Shown here: piece after piece, positions 44,706-54,499 of the stretch
How positions within the stretch are numbered: the first letter of the stretch is position 1
Layout: the number at the start of each line of letters is the position of its first letter
From: Anaerostipes hadrus ATCC 29173 = JCM 17467
GTDB lineage: Bacteria; Bacillota; Clostridia; Lachnospirales; Lachnospiraceae
DNA length: 64,000 nt
Assembly: GCF_030296915.1 (NCBI RefSeq)
Contig: NZ_AP028031.1
Span: 697,001 to 761,000, forward strand
Direction: 5' to 3'
Notes under the pieces: model-generated
Told to the model about the DNA's origin: nothing
What the model saw: the letters and a program-made list of their open reading frames with translations, nothing else
Databases searched by the model: none
Program-made: the position numbers and the translations under genes

Positions 44706-46187
44706 ATGAAAGTTTGTATTGTGGCAGAGGGCTGTTACCCATATGTGGTCGGAGGTGTTTCCGGCTGGATCAACAGTCTGATCAGATCTTTTCCGAATGT
44801 AGAATTTATATTGCTGGCAATTGTGGCGAACAGATCCTTCAGGGGGAAATTTGTCTATGAGCTGCCGGAAAACCTTACACAGGTTTATGAAGTATATCTG
44901 GATGACTGTGAATGGGAAAGCGGAAACAGAAAAAGAAAATCTTTAAGGCAAGTCAATCTCTCTCATAAAGAATATGACGAAATGCTGAATATGGTGCTGA
45001 ACCGGAGGACAGACTGGGGTGTGATTTTTGACCTGTTTCACAGAAAGCATCTTTCTGTAGATGATTTTCTTATGGGGGAGGATTTCTTCAGGATTGCCAG
45101 GGAGTGCTATGACCGTAATTATTCAAATATTAATTTCTCGGATTTCCTCTGGACGCTGCGATCCATTTATCTGCCGATGTTCTGGGCACTGAGAATGGAT
45201 GTACCGAAGGCGGATTTGTATCATTGTGTGGCCACCGGTTATTCTGGAATTCTTGGAAGTATGGCAAAACATTTTCATGGAAGTTCATTACTGATCTCCG
45301 AGCATGGGATTTATACCAGAGAAAGGGAGGAAGAACTGATCAAAGCTTCCTGGGTAAGGGGAGTATATAAGAATATCTGGATTGAACAGTTTAAGAAGAT
45401 GTCACTTCTTGCATATGAAAAGGCAGATATGGTAACCTGTCTGTATGAACATGCAAAGGACCTGCAGATAGAATTGGGATGTCCGCCTGAGAAGATCAGG
45501 GTGACACCAAATGGGATCAATACACAGACGCTTGCAGATCTTCCCGGCAAGACAGAAGAAGAGAAGCAGTTTATCAATGCCGGGGCTGTACTTCGTGTAA
45601 CTCCTATCAAAGATGTTAAAACCATGATACAGGCATTTGCTTTTGCCAAAAAAAAAGTAAAAAATATGAAGCTCTGGATTATGGGACCGGCAGATGAAGA
45701 TAAAAAATATGCAAAAGAATGTTATGATCTGGTAGAATCCCTTGGGGTTCAGGATGTGGAATTCACAGGAAGGGTTAATGTAAAGGATTATCTGGGCAAG
45801 ATGGATTTCACACTGCTTACCAGTATCAGTGAAGGACAGCCTTTGACAATCCTTGAGAGTTATGCGGCTCACAAACCTGTAATTGCCACAGATGTGGGAA
45901 ATTGCAGGGAACTGATCTATGGAAATAATGACGGATTTGGGGAAGCGGGAATCCTCACACACATTATGAATATAGAAGAGATCGCCCATGCAATGGTTAC
46001 CATGTCTGTAAATGAGAAAGACAGAAGGCGTATGGGAGAAGCAGGATACAGACGTGTAAATGCACTTTACAGGATTGATCAGATGAAGGAAGTATACAGA
46101 GAAATATACAAAGGATTTTCAGATAGACAGAATCTTTCGTGGACAGAGGAACCCTTTCAGATCAGTGTGTATGAAAAGATGATCTAA
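44706..46187 (+). CDS. pelF: GT4 glycosyltransferase PelF
   Basis: 493 residues. The PelF-specific N-terminus VCIVAEGCYPYVVGGVSGW is followed by a long insertion and then LLISEHGIYTREREEEL. The donor part is IRVTPNGIN and TSISEGQPLTILESYAAHKPVIATDVG with the EX7E glutamates. PelF polymerises the Pel chain from UDP-GalNAc/GlcNAc in the cytoplasm in systems studied. It is the most diagnostic gene of the locus. PelG follows after 70 bases. Confidence 0.93.
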   Translation: MKVCIVAEGCYPYVVGGVSGWINSLIRSFPNVEFILLAIVANRSFRGKFVYELPENLTQVYEVYLDDCEWESGNRKRKSLRQVNLSHKEYDEMLNMVLNRRTDWGVIFDLFHRKHLSVDDFLMGEDFFRIARECYDRNYSNINFSDFLWTLRSIYLPMFWALRMDVPKADLYHCVATGYSGILGSMAKHFHGSSLLISEHGIYTREREEELIKASWVRGVYKNIWIEQFKKMSLLAYEKADMVTCLYEHAKDLQIELGCPPEKIRVTPNGINTQTLADLPGKTEEEKQFINAGAVLRVTPIKDVKTMIQAFAFAKKKVKNMKLWIMGPADEDKKYAKECYDLVESLGVQDVEFTGRVNVKDYLGKMDFTLLTSISEGQPLTILESYAAHKPVIATDVGNCRELIYGNNDGFGEAGILTHIMNIEEIAHAMVTMSVNEKDRRRMGEAGYRRVNALYRIDQMKEVYREIYKGFSDRQNLSWTEEPFQISVYEKMI

Positions 46188-46257
46188 ATGAAAGCATAAT
46201 GTGACTGAGATCGGGATAACAAACATAAGATAAGCAATTACGGGATGGAGGGGACAT

Positions 46258-47700
46258 ATGGCAGGAATAGGTGTAAAACTTACAAATATCTATAAAAAGA
46301 ATACGCTGACTACTGATATCATAGGTGCGGGATACAGTATGGTCGTTACAATCGCCCCCATGCTGCTGGTGATCGGTGCGCTTATGATCATGGAGTATTT
46401 TCTGGATTTCTCTTCAGTAGGTTATGTTACAAGAGAACTGTTTTCCTGTACGGTTCTGTATATATTTATTTTTTCCTTGCTTACGGCGTCTCCATTTAAC
46501 TCTGTATTATCCAAATATATGTCAGATGTGATCTATGAAGAGACATATGAAGATATTTTGCCGTGCTATTATGTGGGCATGCTTTTGAATATTTCACTGA
46601 GTGCTCTTGTGGGAATTCCATTCTGTATCCGGGAGTATCTGGTTGGAAAAGTGGGCATTATTTATGTTTTTACAGGTTATTGCGGATACATTGCCCTGGT
46701 TCTTGTGTTCTATTCTATGTTGTACCTGTCTATCTGTAAGGATTACAAAAAAATATCATTCTTCTTTGCCGTTGGTATGACAGTGACAGTGTTTTTATCT
46801 TTTCTGCTTGTAAAAGTATTTCATTGGGGTATTACATATGGAATGCTGTTTTCGCTGACAATTGGATTTTGGCTGATCGCCTGTCTGGAAATGTCGGTAG
46901 TCCGGAGTTATTTTAAGGAAAACAGTGGAAAATACAGACAGGTTCTGGTCTATTTTAAGGAATATTGGCCGTTGGTGGTTACAAATTTTCTTTACACTTT
47001 AGGACTTTATGTACACAATTTTGTTTTCTGGACAACAGATCTTCACATGATAGTAGTAAAATCTTTTGTATGTGTGACAACATATGATATGGCAACCTGT
47101 CTTGCAATGTTTACAAATATCTCTGCAAGTGTTATCTTTATCAGTAGAGTTGAGATGTATTTTCATGGCAGATATAAAGCATACTCAGAAGCCGTTATCG
47201 GTGGAAGAGGAGCTGATATTGATATTACAAAGAAGGGGATGTTCCGTGCTCTTTCCGAAGAGCTTATGAGTCTTGCCAGAGTGCAGTTTATTATTACGCT
47301 GGTGATCTTTCTGATCTGTATGATTTTTCTTCCGCAGCTTGGTTTTGGAGGAATGACAATGAGGATATATCCCTGTCTGGCGTCAGGATATTTTATCTTG
47401 TTTCTGATGTATGCGGAGATTATTTTCATGTATTATTTTAATGACATGAAGGGTTGCGTATTGACGGGACTGGTGTTTTGCCTTATCACACTGGTGGGAA
47501 GTATAATATCTTCTCATTTTACAGAGATATGGTATGGGGCGGGGCTTGTTGTCGGGAGCTTTGCCGGATGGACAGTGGCTTATGGAAGACTTCGGTGGAT
47601 GGAGAAACATCTGGATGTCCATATATTTTGTAACGGTCATCTGCTGAAGAAGAAAAAAGGTGATTGTCCGTCACCAAAAGTATTTGACAGATATGAATAG
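46258..47700 (+). CDS. pelG: Pel polysaccharide transporter PelG (MOP superfamily)
   Basis: 480 residues, twelve membrane helices. The start MAGIGVKLTNIYKKNTLTTD and SPFNSVLSKYMSDVIYEE are typical of PelG. It moves the nascent Pel chain across the membrane together with PelD and PelE. A strong GGATGGAGGGG site precedes it. Normal length. Confidence 0.93.
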   Translation: MAGIGVKLTNIYKKNTLTTDIIGAGYSMVVTIAPMLLVIGALMIMEYFLDFSSVGYVTRELFSCTVLYIFIFSLLTASPFNSVLSKYMSDVIYEETYEDILPCYYVGMLLNISLSALVGIPFCIREYLVGKVGIIYVFTGYCGYIALVLVFYSMLYLSICKDYKKISFFFAVGMTVTVFLSFLLVKVFHWGITYGMLFSLTIGFWLIACLEMSVVRSYFKENSGKYRQVLVYFKEYWPLVVTNFLYTLGLYVHNFVFWTTDLHMIVVKSFVCVTTYDMATCLAMFTNISASVIFISRVEMYFHGRYKAYSEAVIGGRGADIDITKKGMFRALSEELMSLARVQFIITLVIFLICMIFLPQLGFGGMTMRIYPCLASGYFILFLMYAEIIFMYYFNDMKGCVLTGLVFCLITLVGSIISSHFTEIWYGAGLVVGSFAGWTVAYGRLRWMEKHLDVHIFCNGHLLKKKKGDCPSPKVFDRYE

Positions 47701-47723
47701 TAAGAAAGGAACGAAAGAAAAAA

Positions 47724-48095
47724 ATGGAAGTGGGAGATATACTGAGGTTATTTGTGATCGTATCAGGAGTGTTTATGGTTGTGAGGGCAATTCTGTCACT
47801 TGCAAAGAGAAAGATGACAGAACCATTTTGTCTTGCATGGGTGTTTTTGTTTGCATTAATGATTCTTTCAGGTGCACTTTTAAATCCATCTCAGATGAAG
47901 CGTTATGTCAGTACACGCGGACTGATTCTGACTATAATAATTGTGTCAGGTGTTCTGTGGGGATTATGGTTTATCAGTACGCAGGTTTCTATCCTGAAAA
48001 GAAAAAATCAGGAGCTTGCCATGCAGGTTTCTTTATTAAACAATGATTACGAGAAAATCATCAAAGAACTGGAAAAATTAGAGAAAGAGAAATAA
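47724..48095 (+). CDS. DUF2304 small membrane protein
   Basis: 123 residues: three membrane helices (about 7-25, 36-52, 69-90) and a C-terminal coiled coil (ILKRKNQELAMQVSLLNNDY). This is the DUF2304 pattern, a family nearly always found next to glycosyltransferase family 2 genes of the dolichyl-phosphate-mannose synthase type; such a gene stands two places downstream (49318). Probably membrane partner of that enzyme. AAGGAACGAAAG precedes the start. Confidence 0.85.
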   Translation: MEVGDILRLFVIVSGVFMVVRAILSLAKRKMTEPFCLAWVFLFALMILSGALLNPSQMKRYVSTRGLILTIIIVSGVLWGLWFISTQVSILKRKNQELAMQVSLLNNDYEKIIKELEKLEKEK

Positions 48096-48099
48096 AAAT

Positions 48100-49299
48100 A
48101 TGAAAAGAGTACTGTTTGTAATTAATACTCTTGGAGGTGCAGGTGCAGAGAAGGCATTACTGGAACTGCTCAAAAGATTTACCCCGGACCGGTATGAGGT
48201 GGATCTGTACGTGCTTCTGGAACAGGGAGAACTGATCAGTCAGGTGCCGGGTTATGTAAATATTCTGAACAGGGACTATACGGCAGAATCAGTTCTTTCA
48301 GCAGAGGGAAAGAAAGAATTGAACAGAAAGGTTCTCAGACGATTATTTATACACAGGGCATTATTGAAAAATATACCATATCTTATAAAAAATACGTTTT
48401 CCATGCTTGGCAGAAAAAAAATATATCCGGACAAGTTTTTATGGCGTATCATGTCAGACAGTGGTATGAAACTGAATAAAAGCTATGATATGGCAGTTGC
48501 TTATCTGGAAGGTGGGGCTACATATTTTGTCCATGATCATGTTAAGGCCAGGAAGAAGTTCACATTCCTGCATGTTGATTATAAATATGCCGGCTACAGC
48601 AGAGGACTGGACAGGGACTGTTACCTGGACTTTGACAGGATCTTTACAGTATCAGGGGAAGTAAAGAGTGTATTTGACAGTGTATATCCGGAATGCCGGA
48701 ATAAAACCTTTATTTTCCATAATCTGATCGACAGAGAGGAAATATACAGAAAATCAGAACTTCCCGGTGGATTCAGTGATACATACACCGGAAAGCGTAT
48801 ACTGACAGTGGGAAGGCTGACTGCACAGAAAGCGTATGAAGTAGCTGTTGATGCGATGAAGCTCCTGAAGGATCAGGGGATAAAAGCGCGCTGGTATGTT
48901 CTGGGCGAGGGAGAATTACGAAATAAGCTTCAGCAGAAAATAGACAGTCTTGGACTGAAGGAAGATTTTCTGTTACTGGGTGCGAAGGAGAATCCTTATC
49001 CATATTATAAGCAATGTGATCTGTATGTGCATGCGACCCGGTTTGAGGGGAAAAGTATTGCAATACAGGAAGCTCAGGTTCTGGGCTGTACGATTCTGGT
49101 ATCTGATTGCAGCGGAAACCGGGAACAGGTGAAGAATGGGACGGATGGTATACTGTGTCAGCTTTCACCGGAGGATATCAGCAGGAAGATAGCTGAACTG
49201 CTGGGAAATGAAGAGAAATGCAGAGAATATGGAAAAAAAGCTACAGTCCGGATATCCGATGAACAGGGAGATATCCTGAAACTGTTTGAGATAGTATAA
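48100..49299 (+). CDS. Glycosyltransferase family 4 (CapM/TagE-like)
   Basis: 399 residues, GT-B fold. LFVINTLGGAGAEKALLELLKRF at the N-terminus shows the G-G-A-E pattern of GT4 enzymes. The donor half reads ILTVGRLTAQKAYEVAVDA, then ATRFEGKSIAIQEAQVLG with the EX7E glutamates. Cytoplasmic; adds a sugar to a polymer or teichoic-like chain. Four bases after DUF2304, so one operon. Confidence 0.88.
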   Translation: MKRVLFVINTLGGAGAEKALLELLKRFTPDRYEVDLYVLLEQGELISQVPGYVNILNRDYTAESVLSAEGKKELNRKVLRRLFIHRALLKNIPYLIKNTFSMLGRKKIYPDKFLWRIMSDSGMKLNKSYDMAVAYLEGGATYFVHDHVKARKKFTFLHVDYKYAGYSRGLDRDCYLDFDRIFTVSGEVKSVFDSVYPECRNKTFIFHNLIDREEIYRKSELPGGFSDTYTGKRILTVGRLTAQKAYEVAVDAMKLLKDQGIKARWYVLGEGELRNKLQQKIDSLGLKEDFLLLGAKENPYPYYKQCDLYVHATRFEGKSIAIQEAQVLGCTILVSDCSGNREQVKNGTDGILCQLSPEDISRKIAELLGNEEKCREYGKKATVRISDEQGDILKLFEIV

Positions 49300-49317
49300 G
49301 AAGAGAGAGAGGCATCT

Positions 49318-50127
49318 ATGGATAACAGAGAGAACGTCAGAAAAGAATCAAAAAAAGCAGTTTTAATTATTATTCCGGCATATAATGAGGAAAAAAACAT
49401 TGTACCGCTTCTGGAAAAACTGGAACAGCCGGAGATTACACAGTTTGCAGATGTACTGGTCGTGAATGATGCGTCTCAGGATGAGACAAATCATGTGACT
49501 AAAAAGAGAAACCATACGGTGATTACCAATGTATTTAATCTGGGTTATGGGAGTGGTCTGCAGCTTGGTTATAAATATGCGGTGCGTAAAGGATACAGCT
49601 ATGTTATACAAATGGATGCAGACGGTCAGCATGACGTATGTAACCTTCTGGAAATCTATAAGGAATTGCAGAAAGAGGATGAGAATGGGAAATTGCCGGA
49701 TATTGTCCTTGGTTCAAGATTTATGGAAGGAAGTTCTGAATATACGGTCTCATGGGCAAAGAAAATTGCATTTGTATGGTTTCGTGCAATTCTGAAACTT
49801 GGAACAGGGAAAAAAATAACAGATCCGACTACAGGTCTTCAGGGACTGAACTGGAAAACTTTTCTTTTTTATTCAAAATATAATAATTTTGATGACAAAT
49901 ATCCAGATGCAAATATGCTTATGCAGATGTTGCTGCTTGGATTCAGAGTCAGAGAGATTCCGGCAGTGATGCATGTCAGAACTGCCGGTGTCAGTATGCA
50001 TTCCGGCCTTAAACCGATCGTCTATATGTTCAGGATGACTGTTTCTATTCTGACTGTGTGGATCAGGGAAAAGATTCTTAAGATGGATGAGGATAAAATA
50101 CGTGAACTGGAAAAATATAATGAATAA
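49318..50127 (+). CDS. Glycosyltransferase family 2 (polyprenyl-phosphate sugar synthase type)
   Basis: 269 residues. GT-A signature: LIIIPAYNEEKNIVPLLEKL, VVNDASQDET, then MDADGQHD as the DxD metal site. Family of dolichyl-phosphate mannose synthases and their bacterial relatives, which load a sugar onto undecaprenyl phosphate. It forms a natural pair with the DUF2304 protein, and could supply the GT-C-like enzyme at 40505. No C-terminal membrane helices. Overlaps the next gene by 8 bases. Confidence 0.9.
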   Translation: MDNRENVRKESKKAVLIIIPAYNEEKNIVPLLEKLEQPEITQFADVLVVNDASQDETNHVTKKRNHTVITNVFNLGYGSGLQLGYKYAVRKGYSYVIQMDADGQHDVCNLLEIYKELQKEDENGKLPDIVLGSRFMEGSSEYTVSWAKKIAFVWFRAILKLGTGKKITDPTTGLQGLNWKTFLFYSKYNNFDDKYPDANMLMQMLLLGFRVREIPAVMHVRTAGVSMHSGLKPIVYMFRMTVSILTVWIREKILKMDEDKIRELEKYNE

Positions 50128-51433
50128 AAACAACTGGGTATTCCAACAGGTGGAACTCATCGAGAGTAATGTCTGCCTGGAAAATCCAGGCAGAGGATGG
50201 TATGGAATCTATACGTTTGTTGTTCAGGATTCCATAAATCCAGAAGAACTGAGATGGAGTCTGAGAGATGGAGAACTTCTTGCACTGGTATTGCTGGATA
50301 TCAGTATATATCGCAGTATGCAACTGGATGAGAATGCCCTGAATAATATCAGAAGCATTCTCAGTTTTTTTATGTATTACAAAAAAGATGTGATTCTGCG
50401 GCCGGTTTATGATCGGGAAGGAAAAGGGCGTGAATGTGAGCCGGATAGTTTTGAACAGGTGCTGGAGCATTTACAGCAGATTGGTGGTTTGCTCCGGGAT
50501 ATGCAACATTCGGTATTCATCTTCCAGGGGATGCTTGTCGGAAGCTGGGGAGAAATGCATGATTCCAGATATCTGTCACCAGAGTGTATCAATCGAATGT
50601 GGAACTGTATGCGGCAGTATTTGGGAGATGAGATATATCTTGCTGTACGTACTCCGGCGCAGTGGAGAACTTTGAGAAGTGAAAAAGAATTCAGACAAAA
50701 GAAATATGCGCATCTGGCATTATTTGATGATGGGATTCTGGGTTCCATGACTCATCTGGGAACCTTTGGAACTGAACTCAGGGAGGCGGCAGGCTGGGCA
50801 CAGGCGTGGACAAGAAAAGAGGAAATGGAATTTGTTAATTGTCTTACGGAAGATATGCCATGTGGTGGAGAAGTAGTAGCCTGTACTGAGAACGACAGAA
50901 TGTATGAGGCAAAGTTCATAGTCAACGAGTTAAAAAAGATGCATATTACTTATTTGGACAGTACTCATGATATGAAAGCACTGGATTTATGGAAAAGTAT
51001 ATCGTGGGATGGATTTGATAATTTGAAAATATGGAAGGGATACAGCCTCTATGAGTATATAGGAGAACACCTGGGATATCGGCTTGTAGTGCGAACTGTG
51101 GAGTTGAAACCGATTCGAAGAGGAAGAGCAGAATTTATGTTTGAAATTGAGAATACCGGGTTTGGAAGGGTATTTCAGGAAACAGAATTGTTTCTGATAA
51201 TGAAAAACAGGAATGAGACCAGAGAAGTTCCGATATCCATGGATATGAGAAAAATCCAGGCAGGAACCAGGATATGTGGAAAAACAGTGATTAAATTAAT
51301 GGAGGGCAGAGTATCCTTGAAACTTCAGAGAAAAAAAGATGGACGGATCATTCATTTTGCAAATAAAAACAGTACAGACACCCTTTACCTGGGAAGTCTG
51401 CACTGTGGAAAAATTTATCTTAGTGAAGAATAA
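50120..51433 (+). CDS. DUF4832 domain protein (TIM-barrel glycosidase-like), cytoplasmic form
   Basis: 437 residues from ATG 50120, overlapping the previous stop. ENPGRGWYGIYTF is the DUF4832/DUF4874 start motif. GMLVGSWGEMHDSRY holds a possible catalytic acid (WGEMH), followed by LAVRTPAQWR and LALFDDGILGSMTHLGTF. The C-terminal 90 residues are a beta-sandwich. It has no signal peptide, in contrast to the paralogue on the opposite strand (51420-52862) with the same motif order. The two genes converge and overlap by 14 bases. Possibly cuts or binds the locus polysaccharide. Confidence 0.82.
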   Translation: MNKNNWVFQQVELIESNVCLENPGRGWYGIYTFVVQDSINPEELRWSLRDGELLALVLLDISIYRSMQLDENALNNIRSILSFFMYYKKDVILRPVYDREGKGRECEPDSFEQVLEHLQQIGGLLRDMQHSVFIFQGMLVGSWGEMHDSRYLSPECINRMWNCMRQYLGDEIYLAVRTPAQWRTLRSEKEFRQKKYAHLALFDDGILGSMTHLGTFGTELREAAGWAQAWTRKEEMEFVNCLTEDMPCGGEVVACTENDRMYEAKFIVNELKKMHITYLDSTHDMKALDLWKSISWDGFDNLKIWKGYSLYEYIGEHLGYRLVVRTVELKPIRRGRAEFMFEIENTGFGRVFQETELFLIMKNRNETREVPISMDMRKIQAGTRICGKTVIKLMEGRVSLKLQRKKDGRIIHFANKNSTDTLYLGSLHCGKIYLSEE

Positions 51434-52862
51434 GAGTACCTACAGGAACTGTCTTGCTGTTTTCTGCCCCCTGATTGGCAAAGTGGATAGAATTTTCTGT
51501 GTATGGATCTTCCATACGCAGTGAAATGGAGTAAGTTCCTTTTCTCAGGGAACGGATATCCAGATCTGTTTTAAATGTGGAGCAGTCATTGCCTGCTATG
51601 GTACGGTTGTCAATATTTGTTTCTATTTTCTTTGATTTTCCGGTACTTTCATCAGTGAGGAACAGAACAGTATCGAATCTGGTATATGCGGAAGAAAATC
51701 CTGTGTTTGCAATTGTTATATAAAGAGAGGCTGTGTCACTCAGGTCGGAGTGAAAATCAACAGAGGATTCTTTCATAACATACCGATAACCAAGGTGTGT
51801 ACTTATATAATCGTACCCTGTACATCCGGAAAAAACGTCTGTCCGTGATCCTGTATAAGTGGAATTCTTCCATTTATCCAGAACTGCGGTATCGTGTTCG
51901 GAATTCAGGTAAGATATATGCATCTGTGAAAGGTCGGCAATCGCATTGTTCAGATCGTTATATTCATTATCAACTGTAACCTCACCCCCATTAGGAACAT
52001 ATTGGCAGAGTTTGTACTGGAAAAGAAGTTCCTCACTTCGTGTGCCTTGCTCATCCAGATTACTGTCCGACTGTAAAGGGGTATCATCGTAAGTACCCAG
52101 ATCATAAACAGAACCAAGCATGCCGTCATTAAAAAGACTGAGTCTTGCCTGCAGGCTGCCATTGCCGGCATCTGTACTGGACAGGGGCGTTCTGGTGCGG
52201 AGTATGCCACGCAGCTGACCAGGAGTGCGGACTGCCAGAAAAATATCAGAGGAAATATTCTGATCAAGTGCTTCTATAATCTGTCTTATCTGATTAATAT
52301 CTCCGTAATTGGAATGATTCATTTCTCCAGTATTTCCTGTCAGAGTACCCTGAAGAATATAAACACAGTCTGCATATTTGTTGACAGTAGAAGAAATCTG
52401 GGAAATATGATTCTTTATCTGAGGCAGGTCAGATGGTTCCGTGGACAGAGCCTGTCCATCCCAGTCATACAGAAAACGGAGGATAACTTGTTTTTTTGCC
52501 CGAACACATTCTTCCAGTATTTTATCCAACTGATTTTTGGCATTTGTGCTTATGCTGGTATTGGAGTAATTTTTCAGATTAATCTCCAGAAGCATCAGAG
52601 GATATGGATTGGAAGCGCAACTTTTTCTGCACCAGTCAGCAGATTTCTCCGGCTTCTGCTTATCTGAAAGAATGTATCCGCTCAACTGATAGAAACCACG
52701 ATATGGGTTGTCCAGTTCACGGGAGGATTCTTCTGTCATTGCAGGAGTGTATTTTACATTTAGCCGTCTGATGGAGATTATGTGGTAGAGACATAATACA
52801 GCCAGCACCGAGCAGATAACAAAAAAAAGACTGTGCAGGATGATTGATGATTTTTTTTTCAT
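51420..52862 (-). CDS. DUF4832 domain protein, membrane-anchored paralogue
   Basis: 480 residues from ATG 52862 (AAGGAG nine bases upstream); the longer open frame before it lacks a site. One N-terminal membrane helix (residues 6-25), so the enzyme part faces outward. DELDNPYRGFYQ-type start, QGTLTGNTGEMNHSNYGD with the acidic residue, LAVRTPGQLR, ARLSLFNDGMLGSVYDLGTY, and a beta-sandwich tail. The motif order matches the protein encoded convergently at 50120. I infer an outer-face partner of the cytoplasmic form. Transcribed against the rest of the operon. Confidence 0.82.
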   Translation of the reverse strand: MKKKSSIILHSLFFVICSVLAVLCLYHIISIRRLNVKYTPAMTEESSRELDNPYRGFYQLSGYILSDKQKPEKSADWCRKSCASNPYPLMLLEINLKNYSNTSISTNAKNQLDKILEECVRAKKQVILRFLYDWDGQALSTEPSDLPQIKNHISQISSTVNKYADCVYILQGTLTGNTGEMNHSNYGDINQIRQIIEALDQNISSDIFLAVRTPGQLRGILRTRTPLSSTDAGNGSLQARLSLFNDGMLGSVYDLGTYDDTPLQSDSNLDEQGTRSEELLFQYKLCQYVPNGGEVTVDNEYNDLNNAIADLSQMHISYLNSEHDTAVLDKWKNSTYTGSRTDVFSGCTGYDYISTHLGYRYVMKESSVDFHSDLSDTASLYITIANTGFSSAYTRFDTVLFLTDESTGKSKKIETNIDNRTIAGNDCSTFKTDLDIRSLRKGTYSISLRMEDPYTENSIHFANQGAENSKTVPVGTLILH

Positions 52863-52954
52863 GAATATTTGCTCCTTATACTTGAAAATATCTATACATA
52901 TAACTATGAATTGACTATAATGTATTATAACCAAAAAGAAAGGATAAGTGAAGA

Positions 52955-54499
52955 GTGAAACAGAAATCAAGGACAGAATATTCTGTTATGAATACGACGG
53001 TAGCTTTTTTGGCACAGACATTGGCAATTTTTATGGGTTTTTTTACAAGAGTTGTTTTTACCAGGACTCTCAGTGAAGGTTATGTAGGAATTAATGGTTT
53101 GTTTACAGATATATTAAATATATTGTCTTTGTCAGAACTTGGGGTCGGAACAGCAATCACATATGCTCTTTACGCTCCTATAGCCAGAAGAGATATAAAA
53201 AAACAACAGATCCTGATGCGGATGTTTCGGAATTTCTACAGGATAACAGCGGGCTTTGTTGTGCTTGCCGGCTTATGCCTGATACCATTTTTGGATATTT
53301 TGATGAAGGATCGTCCAGATGTGAATCATCTGATTATAATTTATCTTCTGTATCTGCTTAATTCCGTTGTTTCGTATTTATTGATTTATAAAAAAACACT
53401 GGTAGATGCCCATCAGATGAATTATATTACGGTGATGTATCATAATGGTTTTCTTGTACTACAAGATATCCTTCAGATTATAGTATTGTTTTTGACACGA
53501 AACTTTATCCTGTTTCTTGTTATTGCGGTTGTATGTACCATAATCGGAAATATCTGTATGTCCCGAAAGGCAGACAGGCTGTTCCCATATCTGAAAGAAC
53601 CGTGTAAGGAGCAGCTTCCACAGGAAGAACGTCATGATATTTTAAGGAATGTAAAGGCAATGCTGATGCATAAAATTGGTAATGTAGTAGTAAATAATAC
53701 AGATAATCTGCTGATCTCAAGTTTTGTGGGAATTATCAGTGCAGGGATTTATTCCAATTATTATCTGATCATAGGATCAGTCAGGCAGGTTCTGGAGCAG
53801 GCAATGCTGGGAGTTGCGGCAAGTGTGGGAAATCTTGGTGTGACGGAAGAGAACGAAAAGATAGGACGGATTTTTGACAGTCTGTTTTTTATAGGGTACT
53901 GGCTGTTTGGTTTTGCAGGTGTCTGTTTGCTGGAACTGCTGAATCCTTTTGTGAAGCTGGCATTTGGTAAAAAATATTTATTTCCAAAGGAAATTGTTTT
54001 GATACTGTGTATTAATTTTTTTATTAATGGGATGAGACGTGCAGTGCTGATTTTTAAGGAATCTATGGGACTGTTCTGGAATGATCGATACAAAGCGATA
54101 GCTGAAGCAGTGTTAAATCTGGTAATTTCCATTCTGTTGGTTACACATTTTGGTGTGGCAGGAGTATTTGCAGGTACATTCTGCAGTACAGTACTTACTT
54201 CTGTATGGGTAGAACCCTATGTGATTTATAAATACAGACTGAAAAAGCCTGTTACCGGCTTCTTTGTAAAATATGCAGGATATCTGGGGGTGATGGCTGC
54301 AGTATGGGGAATAACGGAATATTTTTGCAGATTTATTTCCGGACAGGCATTTATGATTCTGGTATGCAGACTGGGAATCTGCCTGATTGTGCCGAATATT
54401 TTATTGTGGTTTGCCTACAGGAGAACTGCAGAGTGGAAAGTATTATGGAATTTACTGAAAAAAATTGTAGAAAAAGTTTTTATAGGAGATAAAAGATGA
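52955..54499 (+). CDS. Polysaccharide flippase (MOP superfamily, Wzx-like)
   Basis: 514 residues with fourteen membrane helices. GTG start at 52955 with AAAGGA about 10 bases upstream; an ATG at 52989 is possible. ARRDIKKQQILMRMFRNFYR, NNTDNLLISSFVGI and GMRRAVLIFKESMG are typical of Firmicute polysaccharide and sugar-lipid flippases. It is the second MOP exporter of this block besides PelG, so a second lipid-linked glycan is probably made here. Overlaps the next gene by 4 bases. Confidence 0.87.
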   Translation: MKQKSRTEYSVMNTTVAFLAQTLAIFMGFFTRVVFTRTLSEGYVGINGLFTDILNILSLSELGVGTAITYALYAPIARRDIKKQQILMRMFRNFYRITAGFVVLAGLCLIPFLDILMKDRPDVNHLIIIYLLYLLNSVVSYLLIYKKTLVDAHQMNYITVMYHNGFLVLQDILQIIVLFLTRNFILFLVIAVVCTIIGNICMSRKADRLFPYLKEPCKEQLPQEERHDILRNVKAMLMHKIGNVVVNNTDNLLISSFVGIISAGIYSNYYLIIGSVRQVLEQAMLGVAASVGNLGVTEENEKIGRIFDSLFFIGYWLFGFAGVCLLELLNPFVKLAFGKKYLFPKEIVLILCINFFINGMRRAVLIFKESMGLFWNDRYKAIAEAVLNLVISILLVTHFGVAGVFAGTFCSTVLTSVWVEPYVIYKYRLKKPVTGFFVKYAGYLGVMAAVWGITEYFCRFISGQAFMILVCRLGICLIVPNILLWFAYRRTAEWKVLWNLLKKIVEKVFIGDKR

